Origin: a virus
Length of the DNA stretch: 22,522 nt
Strand: one strand, 5' to 3'
IMG/VR virus record: IMGVR_UViG_3300030098_002565
Coordinates: 1-22,522 of that record
In this document: piece after piece, positions 11,572 to 18,679 of the stretch
How the letters are laid out: every line of letters begins with the position of its first letter
Position numbering within the stretch: the stretch's first letter is position 1
Made by a program: the position numbers and the translations under genes
The notes under the pieces: generated by a model
Databases searched by the model: none
Told to the model about the DNA's origin: nothing
Seen by the model: the letters and a program-made list of their open reading frames with translations, nothing else

Positions 11572-12613
11572 AAAGCGTGGTAACTCATTTAGAGCAGAGA
11601 TCACATTCAAAGGTCAGCGTTATAATGCTTCCTTTCCCAATCATAGTGAAGCACAGTTTTGGGAACAGGACATGCTCTTTAAATTACGAAACGGTGTAGA
11701 CGTTACACTGAAGAAGGATGTATGGACTCTTAGTGAGGGTTTCAGTAAAACCTATCAACTTGAGTGGGCCAATACACGTGGAGAAAAAACTCAACGTATC
11801 AATGGCAAGCAGTTGATGGATTACTTCGGGCCGAATACCCTTCTTGACTCAATCGACACTGAAAGTGTTCTTGAGTTTAAACTGTATTGTAAATCAGAAA
11901 AGAAAAACTCTGATGCAACAGTCAATAGAAAGTACTCTTGTCTTAGTAAGATATTTTCTATTGCTGAACAATATAAGAAATGTAACCAGAAACCATCGTT
12001 TATCTGGGAATCAGAACCTGATGGAAAGATCCGTTGGTTAACCTGGGAAGAGGAGGATCAGTACCTTCTTTACTTTGAGGATAACCAACAGATCAAAGAC
12101 ATCATAATGTTGGGATGTGATACTGGTATGAGAGCAGGTGAAATGTTAAGTGTACCTTTCACTGATTATCAGAATGGAAAAGTTAACATTTGGGTTAATA
12201 AAAATGATAAACCTAGATCAGTACCTCTAACACCTAGAGTCCTTGAGATGATAGGTAGAAGACAGATGCAAGATCCTTATGCTACTACTCCATTTAGTTA
12301 TTCGTATTCATGGATTCGTAAATTGATCAAAAAAGCATCTGAAGATCTACAGTATCCAGATGTTACTATTCACACTTTACGTCACACTTTTGCTTCACGT
12401 TTAGTGCAAGCAGGAAGACCTATTTCCAACATCCAAGAATTGATGGGACACAAAACTTCTGCCATGACACAGAGGTATGCTCACCTTGCACCTGATCACG
12501 GTACAGAAGACATAAGTGTACTGGTAAATCGTGGCGTTGAAATGGCGAAATCAGGCGTAAAAATGGCGGAAAATTACGCCAACATTCAAAAAGCTGAATA
12601 CGTAACCCATTGA
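11561..12613 (+). CDS. int: tyrosine integrase
   Basis: A 350-residue tyrosine recombinase that would insert the phage at a tRNA gene and help excise it. Catalytic residues are in order: Arg191 (DTGMRAGEM), Lys214 (WVNKNDKPRSVPL), His271 and Arg274 (HTLRHTFASRLV), His297 (LMGHKTSAMTQ) and the nucleophile Tyr306 (RYAHLAP). The N-terminal part holds an AP2-like arm-binding region (RKRGNSFRAEITFKGQRYNAS) and a core-binding SAM-like domain at about 60-140. The ATG lies 11 bases inside the regulator gene. The tRNA-like attP follows ten bases after its stop, the usual place next to int. All active residues are present, so it should be functional. Confidence 0.95.
   Translation: MSIRKRGNSFRAEITFKGQRYNASFPNHSEAQFWEQDMLFKLRNGVDVTLKKDVWTLSEGFSKTYQLEWANTRGEKTQRINGKQLMDYFGPNTLLDSIDTESVLEFKLYCKSEKKNSDATVNRKYSCLSKIFSIAEQYKKCNQKPSFIWESEPDGKIRWLTWEEEDQYLLYFEDNQQIKDIIMLGCDTGMRAGEMLSVPFTDYQNGKVNIWVNKNDKPRSVPLTPRVLEMIGRRQMQDPYATTPFSYSYSWIRKLIKKASEDLQYPDVTIHTLRHTFASRLVQAGRPISNIQELMGHKTSAMTQRYAHLAPDHGTEDISVLVNRGVEMAKSGVKMAENYANIQKAEYVTH
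12541..12580. repeat. repeats flanking attP, candidate integrase arm sites
   Basis: Inside the 3' end of int, GGCGTAA (12554-12560) and its inverse TTACGCC (12574-12580) form a 13-base-spaced inverted repeat, and AATGGCG(A/G)AAA occurs twice (12541, 12563). On the other side of the tRNA-like core, GGCGTAAAATGGCG recurs at 12768-12781. Repeats on both sides of a core site are what arm-type integrase sites or excisionase sites look like. They may also be chance in an AT-rich coding end. Confidence 0.4.
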
Positions 12614-12622
12614 TATTACTAA

Positions 12623-12666
12623 GGAGAGATGGCCGAGTGGTCGAAGGCGGTAGACTCGAAATCTAC
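12623..12666 (+). other. attP core: 5' half of a tRNA-Ser(CGA) gene
   Basis: 44 bases read as the 5' half of a serine tRNA: acceptor strand GGAGAGA, D-arm with GCCGAGTGG, then anticodon stem GTAGA/TCTAC around loop CTCGAAA, giving anticodon CGA. Sequence then departs into AT-rich DNA; no variable arm, T-arm or acceptor 3' strand follows, so it is not a working tRNA. Its place ten bases after int marks it as the phage attachment site, with the host tRNA-Ser(CGA) gene as the likely attB. After integration the phage would supply the 5' half of the rebuilt tRNA gene. Confidence 0.85.
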
Positions 12667-12740
12667 ACTTATTAATTCCACACATAAGATTATAGCTAAA
12701 TGATTGAATCTATTAAAGGTACTGAAGACATAAATCTATT

Positions 12741-12757
12741 CTCACACGTGAGATAAT
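12741..12757 (+). promoter_or_regulatory. promoter-like extended -10 and dyad before the RNA polymerase gene
   Basis: CTCAC-AC-GTGAG (12741-12752) is a near palindrome whose right half runs into GTGAGATAAT, the -10 pattern of the early array (GATAAT 12752-12757). No -35 box is present at 17 bases. It lies 19 bases before ATG 12776. It could be a host-type promoter that is activated or repressed through the dyad and controls the phage RNA polymerase. Confidence 0.5.
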
Positions 12758-12775
12758 AATTGACCCTGGCGTAAA

Positions 12776-15226
12776 ATGGCGAAATTGGAAACTCTTGAAG
12801 AAAAGCAGTTAAGCCTTGAAGAAGGCATGGTAAACTATGGGATTAAGAAGTACAGAAAGCAGGTAAGAGAAGCTCAACAGAAGGGTACTGAAAGTACATC
12901 TTTGCACGGCATTATGCTCATGAAACATAGTGTAGATGCAGTGGAAAAGAAACTCGGAAAGTTTCTCAAAGAATCGTTTTCTGGTGAAGTAGGAAAGAAA
13001 CATCATGTAGCATCTTTTTTAGTGCAATTAGACACTGATGTAGCATCCTACATAGCACTTAAATTATCTATTGATGGTATTAGCTATAGGAAAAATTTTA
13101 CTGCTGTGGCATCTAAAATAGGACAGGCAATTGAGGATCAGATTAAGTTTAAAATATGGGAAGATCACGATAGAAAGACCTTTAACTTTCTAAAAGAAAC
13201 TTTATCCAAAAAGACATCATCAAGACACTTTAAAAGGTACGGACTAATAAGAAAATGTAAGTCCCTTATTGAAGTAGAAAACTTAGATTTCTGGAGTGTC
13301 AAAGAAAGAACTCATGTTGGATCTAAGATGCTTGATTTAGTAGTTCTTGCTACTGGTTTATTGAAAATCCAGGTAATGACGAGAGCAAGAAATAAAAGAG
13401 AGTTATGGATATTACCAACAGAAAAATGTGTAGAATGGATTAATCTAGTAAACCAAAGAGGAGAAGTACTTGGTCCTGCATATAAACCTATGATTACACC
13501 ACCTAAGTACTGGACTAATTTCAGTAATGGTGGTTACTTGAGTCACAGAATACCTTTTGTGAAGGTGCGTAACAAAGTAGTGATGGAGGATCTTGAGAAG
13601 TTAGATTATGGAGTTGAGTACCAGTGTGTAAATGCTTTACAAAACACAAAATGGAAAATTAATAAGCCTGTCTATGATGCACAGGTTTATGCATGGGAAA
13701 ATAGAATTGAGCTAGGTTCACTTCCTACTAAAGAATCAGTTGTGATACCTCCTGCACCAGTTCCACGTGACATGAAAAAGTCGGATATGGGTCAGGAAAC
13801 TTTTGAGAAATTTATTGATTGGAAGGTAGCAGCATCTGAGATTTATGCAGAGAACGTAAGGAGAACCAGTAAGGTTATCCAGTTCATGAGGACAATAAAA
13901 ATTGCAGAAGAATATTCAAAGTATAACGAATTTTACTTTCCATATAACTGCGATTTTAGAGGACGTAAATATACAATTCCTGCTTTCCTATCTCCACAAG
14001 GTCCAGAGTACAGTAAAGCATTACTTACATTTTCAGAAGGTAAACCTATAGAGACACAGGAGCAGGAAGATTGGCTTGCTATACACGGAGCAAACTGTGC
14101 AGGAGTGGATAAGGTATCCTTTTATGATCGCATCAAATTTGTAAGGGATAACAATGATGCAATCATACAGTCGGCCCAGAACGGACTTAATTGCGAGTTT
14201 TGGCAGAAAATGGATGATCCTTGGTTGTTTTACGCATTTTGCCATGAATGGGCAGAGTACAAAAGACATGGAAAAGGATACCTATCTTCACTTCCTATAG
14301 CCCTGGATGGATCTAACAATGGACTTCAACATTATAGTGCAATGTTACGTTGTCCAGTTGGAGGTAAAGCTACAAACTTAACTTCAGAAAACATTCCACA
14401 AGATATTTATCAAGATGTTGCGGATGAAACTCTTATTGAAGTAAAGAAACTAGCTGATCAAGGAGATCCTACAGCAAAACTATGGGTAGACTCAGGACTT
14501 ATCAACAGGAAAATGACAAAACGTCCTGTGATGGTAGTTCCGTATGGTGGAACTCTTTACAGTTGTCGAAACTACATAGAAGACTATGTACGAGACATGT
14601 TTTATAAGGGATATAAAAACCCTTGGCAGGGTCAGCCCTTGTACAAACCTATAAATTGGTTATCTCAACATGTCTGGGAAGCAATTGGAAAAGTTGTAGT
14701 TTCAGCAAGAGAAGCAATGGGATGGATAAGAGGAGTAGCAAGAGATCTATCTAATAATAACACTCCTTTAATATGGAAAACCCCTACTGATTTTGTAGTT
14801 TATCAACAGTACCCAAACATAAAAAAACATAGGATAAAGACTACTATTGATGGAAACCTAGTCAGACCAACATTAAACACAGAAGACGATAGAACTATAG
14901 ACAGGACACGTGCGGTAAATGGGTCAGCCCCAAACTTTGTACACGCATTAGATGCTTCTGCCTTGACAAATACCGTCTACATGTGCAATAATGACGGAAT
15001 TGATTCATTTTGCATGATTCACGACTCCTATGGAACTCATGCAACCAACACTCCTCTACTTGCAAAACGCTTGAGAGAAGCATTTGTAAATCTCTACAAG
15101 CAGTATGATGTATTGGAGGATTTTCGCCAATCGGCCCTTGAGGTATTAGATGAAGTTCCAGATCCTCCGAAGAAGGGAAATTTGGATCTTGATCAGATCA
15201 TGGAGTCTAAGTATTTTTTTGCATAA
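12776..15226 (+). CDS. single-subunit T7-like DNA-directed RNA polymerase
   Basis: An 816-residue T7-type RNA polymerase that transcribes phage genes from its own promoters. Catalytic landmarks: Asp511 in IALDGSNNGLQHYSAM (motif A), Arg578, Lys582 and Tyr590 in NRKMTKRPVMVVPYGG (motif B, matching T7 Arg627, Lys631 and Tyr639 in spacing), and Asp750 in MIHDSYGTH (motif C). CDFRGRKYTIPAFLSPQG and SAPNFVHALDASAL are further family blocks. Length is slightly below T7's 883 residues, the difference lying mainly in the N-terminal third. It follows attP, so integration would separate it from int. The ATG lies behind the GTGAGATAAT element. Confidence 0.96.
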   Translation: MAKLETLEEKQLSLEEGMVNYGIKKYRKQVREAQQKGTESTSLHGIMLMKHSVDAVEKKLGKFLKESFSGEVGKKHHVASFLVQLDTDVASYIALKLSIDGISYRKNFTAVASKIGQAIEDQIKFKIWEDHDRKTFNFLKETLSKKTSSRHFKRYGLIRKCKSLIEVENLDFWSVKERTHVGSKMLDLVVLATGLLKIQVMTRARNKRELWILPTEKCVEWINLVNQRGEVLGPAYKPMITPPKYWTNFSNGGYLSHRIPFVKVRNKVVMEDLEKLDYGVEYQCVNALQNTKWKINKPVYDAQVYAWENRIELGSLPTKESVVIPPAPVPRDMKKSDMGQETFEKFIDWKVAASEIYAENVRRTSKVIQFMRTIKIAEEYSKYNEFYFPYNCDFRGRKYTIPAFLSPQGPEYSKALLTFSEGKPIETQEQEDWLAIHGANCAGVDKVSFYDRIKFVRDNNDAIIQSAQNGLNCEFWQKMDDPWLFYAFCHEWAEYKRHGKGYLSSLPIALDGSNNGLQHYSAMLRCPVGGKATNLTSENIPQDIYQDVADETLIEVKKLADQGDPTAKLWVDSGLINRKMTKRPVMVVPYGGTLYSCRNYIEDYVRDMFYKGYKNPWQGQPLYKPINWLSQHVWEAIGKVVVSAREAMGWIRGVARDLSNNNTPLIWKTPTDFVVYQQYPNIKKHRIKTTIDGNLVRPTLNTEDDRTIDRTRAVNGSAPNFVHALDASALTNTVYMCNNDGIDSFCMIHDSYGTHATNTPLLAKRLREAFVNLYKQYDVLEDFRQSALEVLDEVPDPPKKGNLDLDQIMESKYFFA

Positions 15227-15237
15227 ATTCAATCACT

Positions 15238-15248
15238 TGTGAGATAAT
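15238..15248 (+). promoter_or_regulatory. extended -10 element after the RNA polymerase gene
   Basis: TGTGAGATAAT is identical to the extended -10 of early promoters 3, 5 and 6, with TCAC-TT-GTGA over it. The -35 position (TGCATA) is not recognisable. It is directly followed by the 23-base repeat, so two kinds of signal are stacked in the 53-base gap. Confidence 0.45.
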
Positions 15249-15251
15249 ACC

Positions 15252-15274
15252 ATGAAAGGGCCATTATTAACTAT
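15252..15274 (+). repeat. 23-base direct repeat, copy 2 (candidate phage RNA polymerase promoter)
   Basis: Identical over 23 bases to 4783-4805. It lies between the RNA polymerase gene and the replication genes, where T7 has its first class II promoters. A reading from its ATG gives only 14 residues and shares just seven with the reading from copy 1, so a non-coding role is favoured. Confidence 0.55.
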
Positions 15275-15279
15275 CTATC

Positions 15280-15420
15280 ATGTCAAACCTAATTAAAACA
15301 GTTAAACGGTTGATCCGTGAAGATCAGCCTATTCCAGTTGATGTTGAAGCCAAGCTCTTGGAGCACGGTGTAGATGTCAACTACTTAATCAACCATTTCT
15401 CAAGGAAGATATGGCAGTAA
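15280..15420 (+). CDS. 46-residue basic protein of unknown function
   Basis: The ORF MSNLIKTVKRLIREDQPIPV... is helical. It starts six bases after the 23-base repeat and its end overlaps the SSB gene by ten bases. In place it corresponds to the small class II genes between gene 1 and gene 2.5 of T7, some of which bind host RNA polymerase or nucleotides. The sequence itself shows no motif. There is no clear ribosome binding site; an AT-rich leader precedes the ATG. Confidence 0.6.
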   Translation: MSNLIKTVKRLIREDQPIPVDVEAKLLEHGVDVNYLINHFSRKIWQ

Positions 15421-15998
15421 AACGAGAGGTATCTCCGAAAGGAGTTGGGAGGTTTGTGATGATCGACAAACCATCAACCAAGTTTAAGGAAGATGGTGAG
15501 TATATTGTCAAACTTGCTCTCCCTGCTTCATCTAAACAAGCAAAATCCTTCATGAAGAAGATTGATTCATGGTTGGAGGAATGTTGGGAGGTACATGAAT
15601 CCAAAAGGAAAGCACAGCCACCTTATGTTGAGGATGGAGATGAGATTATCTTTGTCTTCAAGCAAAACGGAGTGTTCCGCAGTAAGAAAGATAAGTCCAC
15701 TCGCAAAGTGACTATTAATGTGGTCGATTCCAAGCTCAGTCCTATCAAAGTTAATGTAGGAGCAGGTAGCGAACTGAAGGTGTCTTTCCGTCCTTCTTAT
15801 TACAAATCACCAGGAGGTGATGGTGTGAAGATGTATATGGATGCAGTGCAAGTACTTAATTTGGTGGAATATGTACCACAGTCGGAACTTGGGTTCAGTG
15901 AAGAAGAAGGATTTGAAGCCTCAGAAGAAGAGATCACAGACGGATTCAAAGAGGAGGATGGGTACGAAGCAGACACAGAAGACGAAGAAGACTTCTGA
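15411..15998 (+). CDS. single-stranded DNA-binding protein (T7 gp2.5-like)
   Basis: A 195-residue protein with a beta-rich OB-fold-like body (GVGRFVMIDKPSTKFKEDGEYIVKLAL; STRKVTINVVDSKLSPIK; GVKMYMDAVQVLNLVEY) and a long acidic tail ending DTEDEEDF. An acidic tail with a terminal aromatic residue is the defining feature of gp2.5, where it contacts DNA polymerase and helicase. It coats single-stranded DNA at the fork and helps annealing. CAAGGAAGAT upstream gives a good ribosome binding site. The endonuclease I gene starts inside its acidic tail. Confidence 0.88.
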   Translation: MAVKREVSPKGVGRFVMIDKPSTKFKEDGEYIVKLALPASSKQAKSFMKKIDSWLEECWEVHESKRKAQPPYVEDGDEIIFVFKQNGVFRSKKDKSTRKVTINVVDSKLSPIKVNVGAGSELKVSFRPSYYKSPGGDGVKMYMDAVQVLNLVEYVPQSELGFSEEEGFEASEEEITDGFKEEDGYEADTEDEEDF

Positions 15999-16386
15999 AA
16001 ATAAGTACCGTTCAAAACTTGAAGAGTCTGTTGCGGAAGATTTAGAGAACAAGAAAGTCAGCTACATGTATGAATGGGATTGGATCGATTACACAGTCAC
16101 ACGTAAGTACAAACCTGACTTTCTATTACCTAACCAGATCCATGTAGAGGTGAAAGGTTACTTTAGATCTGCTGACCAAAGAAAACATAAAGCAATTAAG
16201 AAACAGCATCCTGAGATTGATCTTAGGTTTGTGTTTCAAAATGTAAATTCGAGAGTGCAAGGAAGTCAAATGACATGTGCCGAATGGTGCAACAAATACG
16301 GCTTCCTGTACGCAGAATCAGTCATTCCTAAACAATGGATCAAGGAAAGAAAAAAACAAAATGCTATACGAAGAAAAAGAGGATGA
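15958..16386 (+). CDS. endonuclease I, Holliday junction resolvase (T7 gp3-like)
   Basis: A 142-residue nuclease that resolves branched DNA and helps degrade host DNA. The motif PDFLLPNQIHVEVKGYF gives Asp54, Glu64 and Lys66, matching T7 Asp55, Glu65 and Lys67; the N-terminal catalytic glutamate is probably Glu22 or Glu23 (KLEESVAEDLE). T7 endonuclease I has 149 residues. I chose ATG 15958, in the SSB tail. AGGAGG directly touches that ATG, too close for an ideal Shine-Dalgarno, but upstream in-frame starts would add a lysine-rich shadow of the SSB tail. The end overlaps the next gene by 26 bases. Confidence 0.93.
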   Translation: MGTKQTQKTKKTSENKYRSKLEESVAEDLENKKVSYMYEWDWIDYTVTRKYKPDFLLPNQIHVEVKGYFRSADQRKHKAIKKQHPEIDLRFVFQNVNSRVQGSQMTCAEWCNKYGFLYAESVIPKQWIKERKKQNAIRRKRG

Positions 16387-16696
16387 AAACGATGGTACTG
16401 ATGAGGACATGGAAGTGAGATCAACAGTACAAGAAGAACAGTATGAGGACGACACTGAATACACAGAACGATTTAGCCTAAAGATGGAAGCAGGATGGAA
16501 TCCTATGGGTGAACGTCTGTGGAGAGGTGCTCATGATTGGGACCGCACAGTTGAAATGAAGTTTGAAGGTGAGTATTTGGGAGAAATACTTGACCAGTTT
16601 AAAACCTTTATGAAGGCATGTGGTTTCAGCTATGTGACAAAGCTAACTGCAACCTCAATCAGTGGTGAAGAGTACGAGTCAGAAGAAGACATGTAA
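16361..16696 (+). CDS. acidic protein of unknown function
   Basis: A 111-residue protein with an acidic start (MLYEEKEDENDGTDEDMEVR) and acidic end (GEEYESEEDM) around a core (FSLKMEAGWNPMGERLWRGAHDWDRTVEMKFEGEYLGEILDQFKTFM) that looks alpha-beta. I chose ATG 16361, with CAAGGAAAG about 11 bases upstream; an in-frame reading from 16277 runs through endonuclease I. It lies between endonuclease I and primase, where T7 encodes lysozyme, but it has no amidase motif. Its stop and the primase start share one base. Confidence 0.65.
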   Translation: MLYEEKEDENDGTDEDMEVRSTVQEEQYEDDTEYTERFSLKMEAGWNPMGERLWRGAHDWDRTVEMKFEGEYLGEILDQFKTFMKACGFSYVTKLTATSISGEEYESEEDM

Positions 16697-18312
16697 TGGA
16701 AGAGGAATCTAGGTGTGTGGATCATGTTCCTTGCCCTTCTTGTGGGTCACAGGACAACCTTGCGTTATATGATGACGGACATGCTTGGTGCTTCACTCCA
16801 GGGTGTGGCTATCGTGTTTCTAAACATAATTCACAGGATGATAAGGTGGAATTCGTAGACGGTGTGTGTGAAGAACTCAGAAAACGTAAGGTTAATTCTG
16901 AGACAGTAGAAAAGTGGGGCTATGAGACAGGTACTTTTAAAGGTAAGAAGGTACAGATTGCCAACTATAAAAGTGCAGGTCGAGTGGTTGCACAGAAACT
17001 TAGATTCCCTAATAAAGACTTCCTCTTTGTAGGAGACATAAAAAACGCTGGCCTATACGGTCAGCACCTATGGAGAGATGGTGGGAAAATGGTGACAGTA
17101 GTTGAAGGTGAAGTGGATGCACTTTCAATGTCACAAGCACTTGGAAATAAATGGCCTGTGGTCAGTATTCCTAATGGTGCTGCTGGAGCTAGGAAAGCAA
17201 TGGCACGTGAACTTGAGTGGCTTGAGAAGTTTGAAACTGTAGTACTCATGTTTGATCAAGACGATGCAGGTGCAAAGGCAGTAGAAGAGTGTGTCCCACT
17301 ATTCTCTCCTGGGAAGGTAAAAGTCGCATCTCTACCTCTGAAAGATCCTTCGGAGATGCTGATGCAAGGGAGAGAAAAGGAACTGGTTAATGCTATCTGG
17401 GATGCAAAAGTCCATCGCCCAGATGGGATTATAGATGGAAAAGATCTTTGGAATCTTGTTGCGACACAGGAAACAGCAGAATCTGCTCCATATCCTTTTG
17501 GTTCCCTGAACTCTATGACTCAAGGCATTAGGAAGGGGGAGATTGTTACACTCACGGCAGGTTCGGGAGTAGGTAAGTCTCAAGTCTGTCGTGAGATTGC
17601 TAATCATCTTCTTCTTATGGGCCATAAGGTTGGTTATCTAGCCCTTGAAGAGAATAACAGAAGGACTGCATTAGGATTCATAGGACTGTATTTAAACAAG
17701 CCCATACACCTTCAGAATGTTGAAGTGGAGGATGAGGATCTAAAACAGGGGTTTGACCAGACACTTGGTACAGGAAACATTTACCTGTATGACCATTGGG
17801 GTTCAGTTGATCCTGACAATCTGATCAACAAGATCAGGTATATGGTAAAAGGTCTGGGGTGCGAGTACATCATACTCGATCACATAAGCATTGTTATCTC
17901 AGGACTCGACAGAGGAGATGAAAGACGGTTACTTGACTTTGTTATGACCAAATTACGCTCACTTGTAGAAGAAGTGCAGTGTGGACTTATTTTAGTATCA
18001 CACTTACGCAGACCAAGTGGTGATAAGGGTCATGAAGATGGAGCAAGAACTTCTCTTAGTCAACTTAGAGGCAGTCATGGTATAGCACAACTTAGTGACA
18101 TCGTTGTGGGCTGTGAAAGAGATCAACAAGGTGAGAATCCTAACCTGACTACAGTTCGAGTATTAAAGAACAGATGGACGGGTGAAACAGGGAAAGCGTG
18201 TAAATTGGAATATTCAAAGGATACAGGTCGCATGACTGAAGTAGACTTTGGACATGACAATGATGACGATCCCTATGGATTTAATAAAAACAATGAAACC
18301 TCGGATTTTTAA
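16696..18312 (+). CDS. primase-helicase (T7 gp4-like)
   Basis: A 538-residue bifunctional replication protein. The zinc-binding domain uses Cys13, Cys16, Cys32 and Cys37 (CPSC ... CFTPGC). The TOPRIM primase core shows Glu137 (VVEGEVDALSM) and Asp187 (MFDQDDAG). The DnaB-type helicase has Walker A GSGVGKS with Lys294 and Walker B YIILDHIS with Asp395, then ILVSHLRRPSG and LRGSHGIAQLSDIVVG. The C-terminus is acidic and ends in phenylalanine (DDDDPYGF ... TSDF), as in T7 gp4 where it contacts the polymerase. Size is close to T7 gp4 (566). It unwinds the fork and makes primers. Confidence 0.96.
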   Translation: MEEESRCVDHVPCPSCGSQDNLALYDDGHAWCFTPGCGYRVSKHNSQDDKVEFVDGVCEELRKRKVNSETVEKWGYETGTFKGKKVQIANYKSAGRVVAQKLRFPNKDFLFVGDIKNAGLYGQHLWRDGGKMVTVVEGEVDALSMSQALGNKWPVVSIPNGAAGARKAMARELEWLEKFETVVLMFDQDDAGAKAVEECVPLFSPGKVKVASLPLKDPSEMLMQGREKELVNAIWDAKVHRPDGIIDGKDLWNLVATQETAESAPYPFGSLNSMTQGIRKGEIVTLTAGSGVGKSQVCREIANHLLLMGHKVGYLALEENNRRTALGFIGLYLNKPIHLQNVEVEDEDLKQGFDQTLGTGNIYLYDHWGSVDPDNLINKIRYMVKGLGCEYIILDHISIVISGLDRGDERRLLDFVMTKLRSLVEEVQCGLILVSHLRRPSGDKGHEDGARTSLSQLRGSHGIAQLSDIVVGCERDQQGENPNLTTVRVLKNRWTGETGKACKLEYSKDTGRMTEVDFGHDNDDDPYGFNKNNETSDF

Positions 18313-18650
18313 TGAAAAAAATTAGAGCAATTTTAATAAATGCGTTTTGCATATTATTCCTGAATACGTGCTTTCAGCCAGCGTATGGGAAAGGGCAAAA
18401 GTTTAAAGGTGATTACAGTAGCCAGATGATAAGAACATTATGGATGGCATGTAACAATGCGTTACACATGAACGATCCAACTACTCCAGCTATGGTAAAG
18501 GCAGTATTGTGTGACTGTGTAACAGATTCTCTTAGAAAGAAAGTCAGTTATGATGAGTTTTTAACTATGGACTCTCCTACAAGACAAGATTTATCTGGAA
18601 ATCTTACAAATCAGTGCATGATGGAACTTAGAGGAGAAAAACCAGTATAA
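18312..18650 (+). CDS. secreted four-cysteine protein of unknown function
   Basis: A 112-residue protein with a clear signal peptide: MKK, then the hydrophobic AILINAFCILFLNTCF and a likely cleavage after AYG (residue 26). A lipoprotein reading is not favoured because Cys20 is not in a lipobox. The mature part is about 86 residues with four cysteines (47, 67, 69, 102), including a CDC pair, suggesting disulfides in the periplasm. It sits between helicase and DNA polymerase, where all neighbours act in the cytoplasm, and shares base 18312 with the helicase stop. Superinfection exclusion or envelope modification would fit an exported early or middle phage protein, but this is inference. Confidence 0.75.
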   Translation: MKKIRAILINAFCILFLNTCFQPAYGKGQKFKGDYSSQMIRTLWMACNNALHMNDPTTPAMVKAVLCDCVTDSLRKKVSYDEFLTMDSPTRQDLSGNLTNQCMMELRGEKPV

Positions 18651-18679
18651 ATTCAAAGCAACTCCAGCGAGAGAGCAAA

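Noticed and set aside
12623-12720. A complete tRNA gene
   Set aside because: Only the 5' half to the anticodon stem is present; no variable arm, T-arm or 3' acceptor strand follows.
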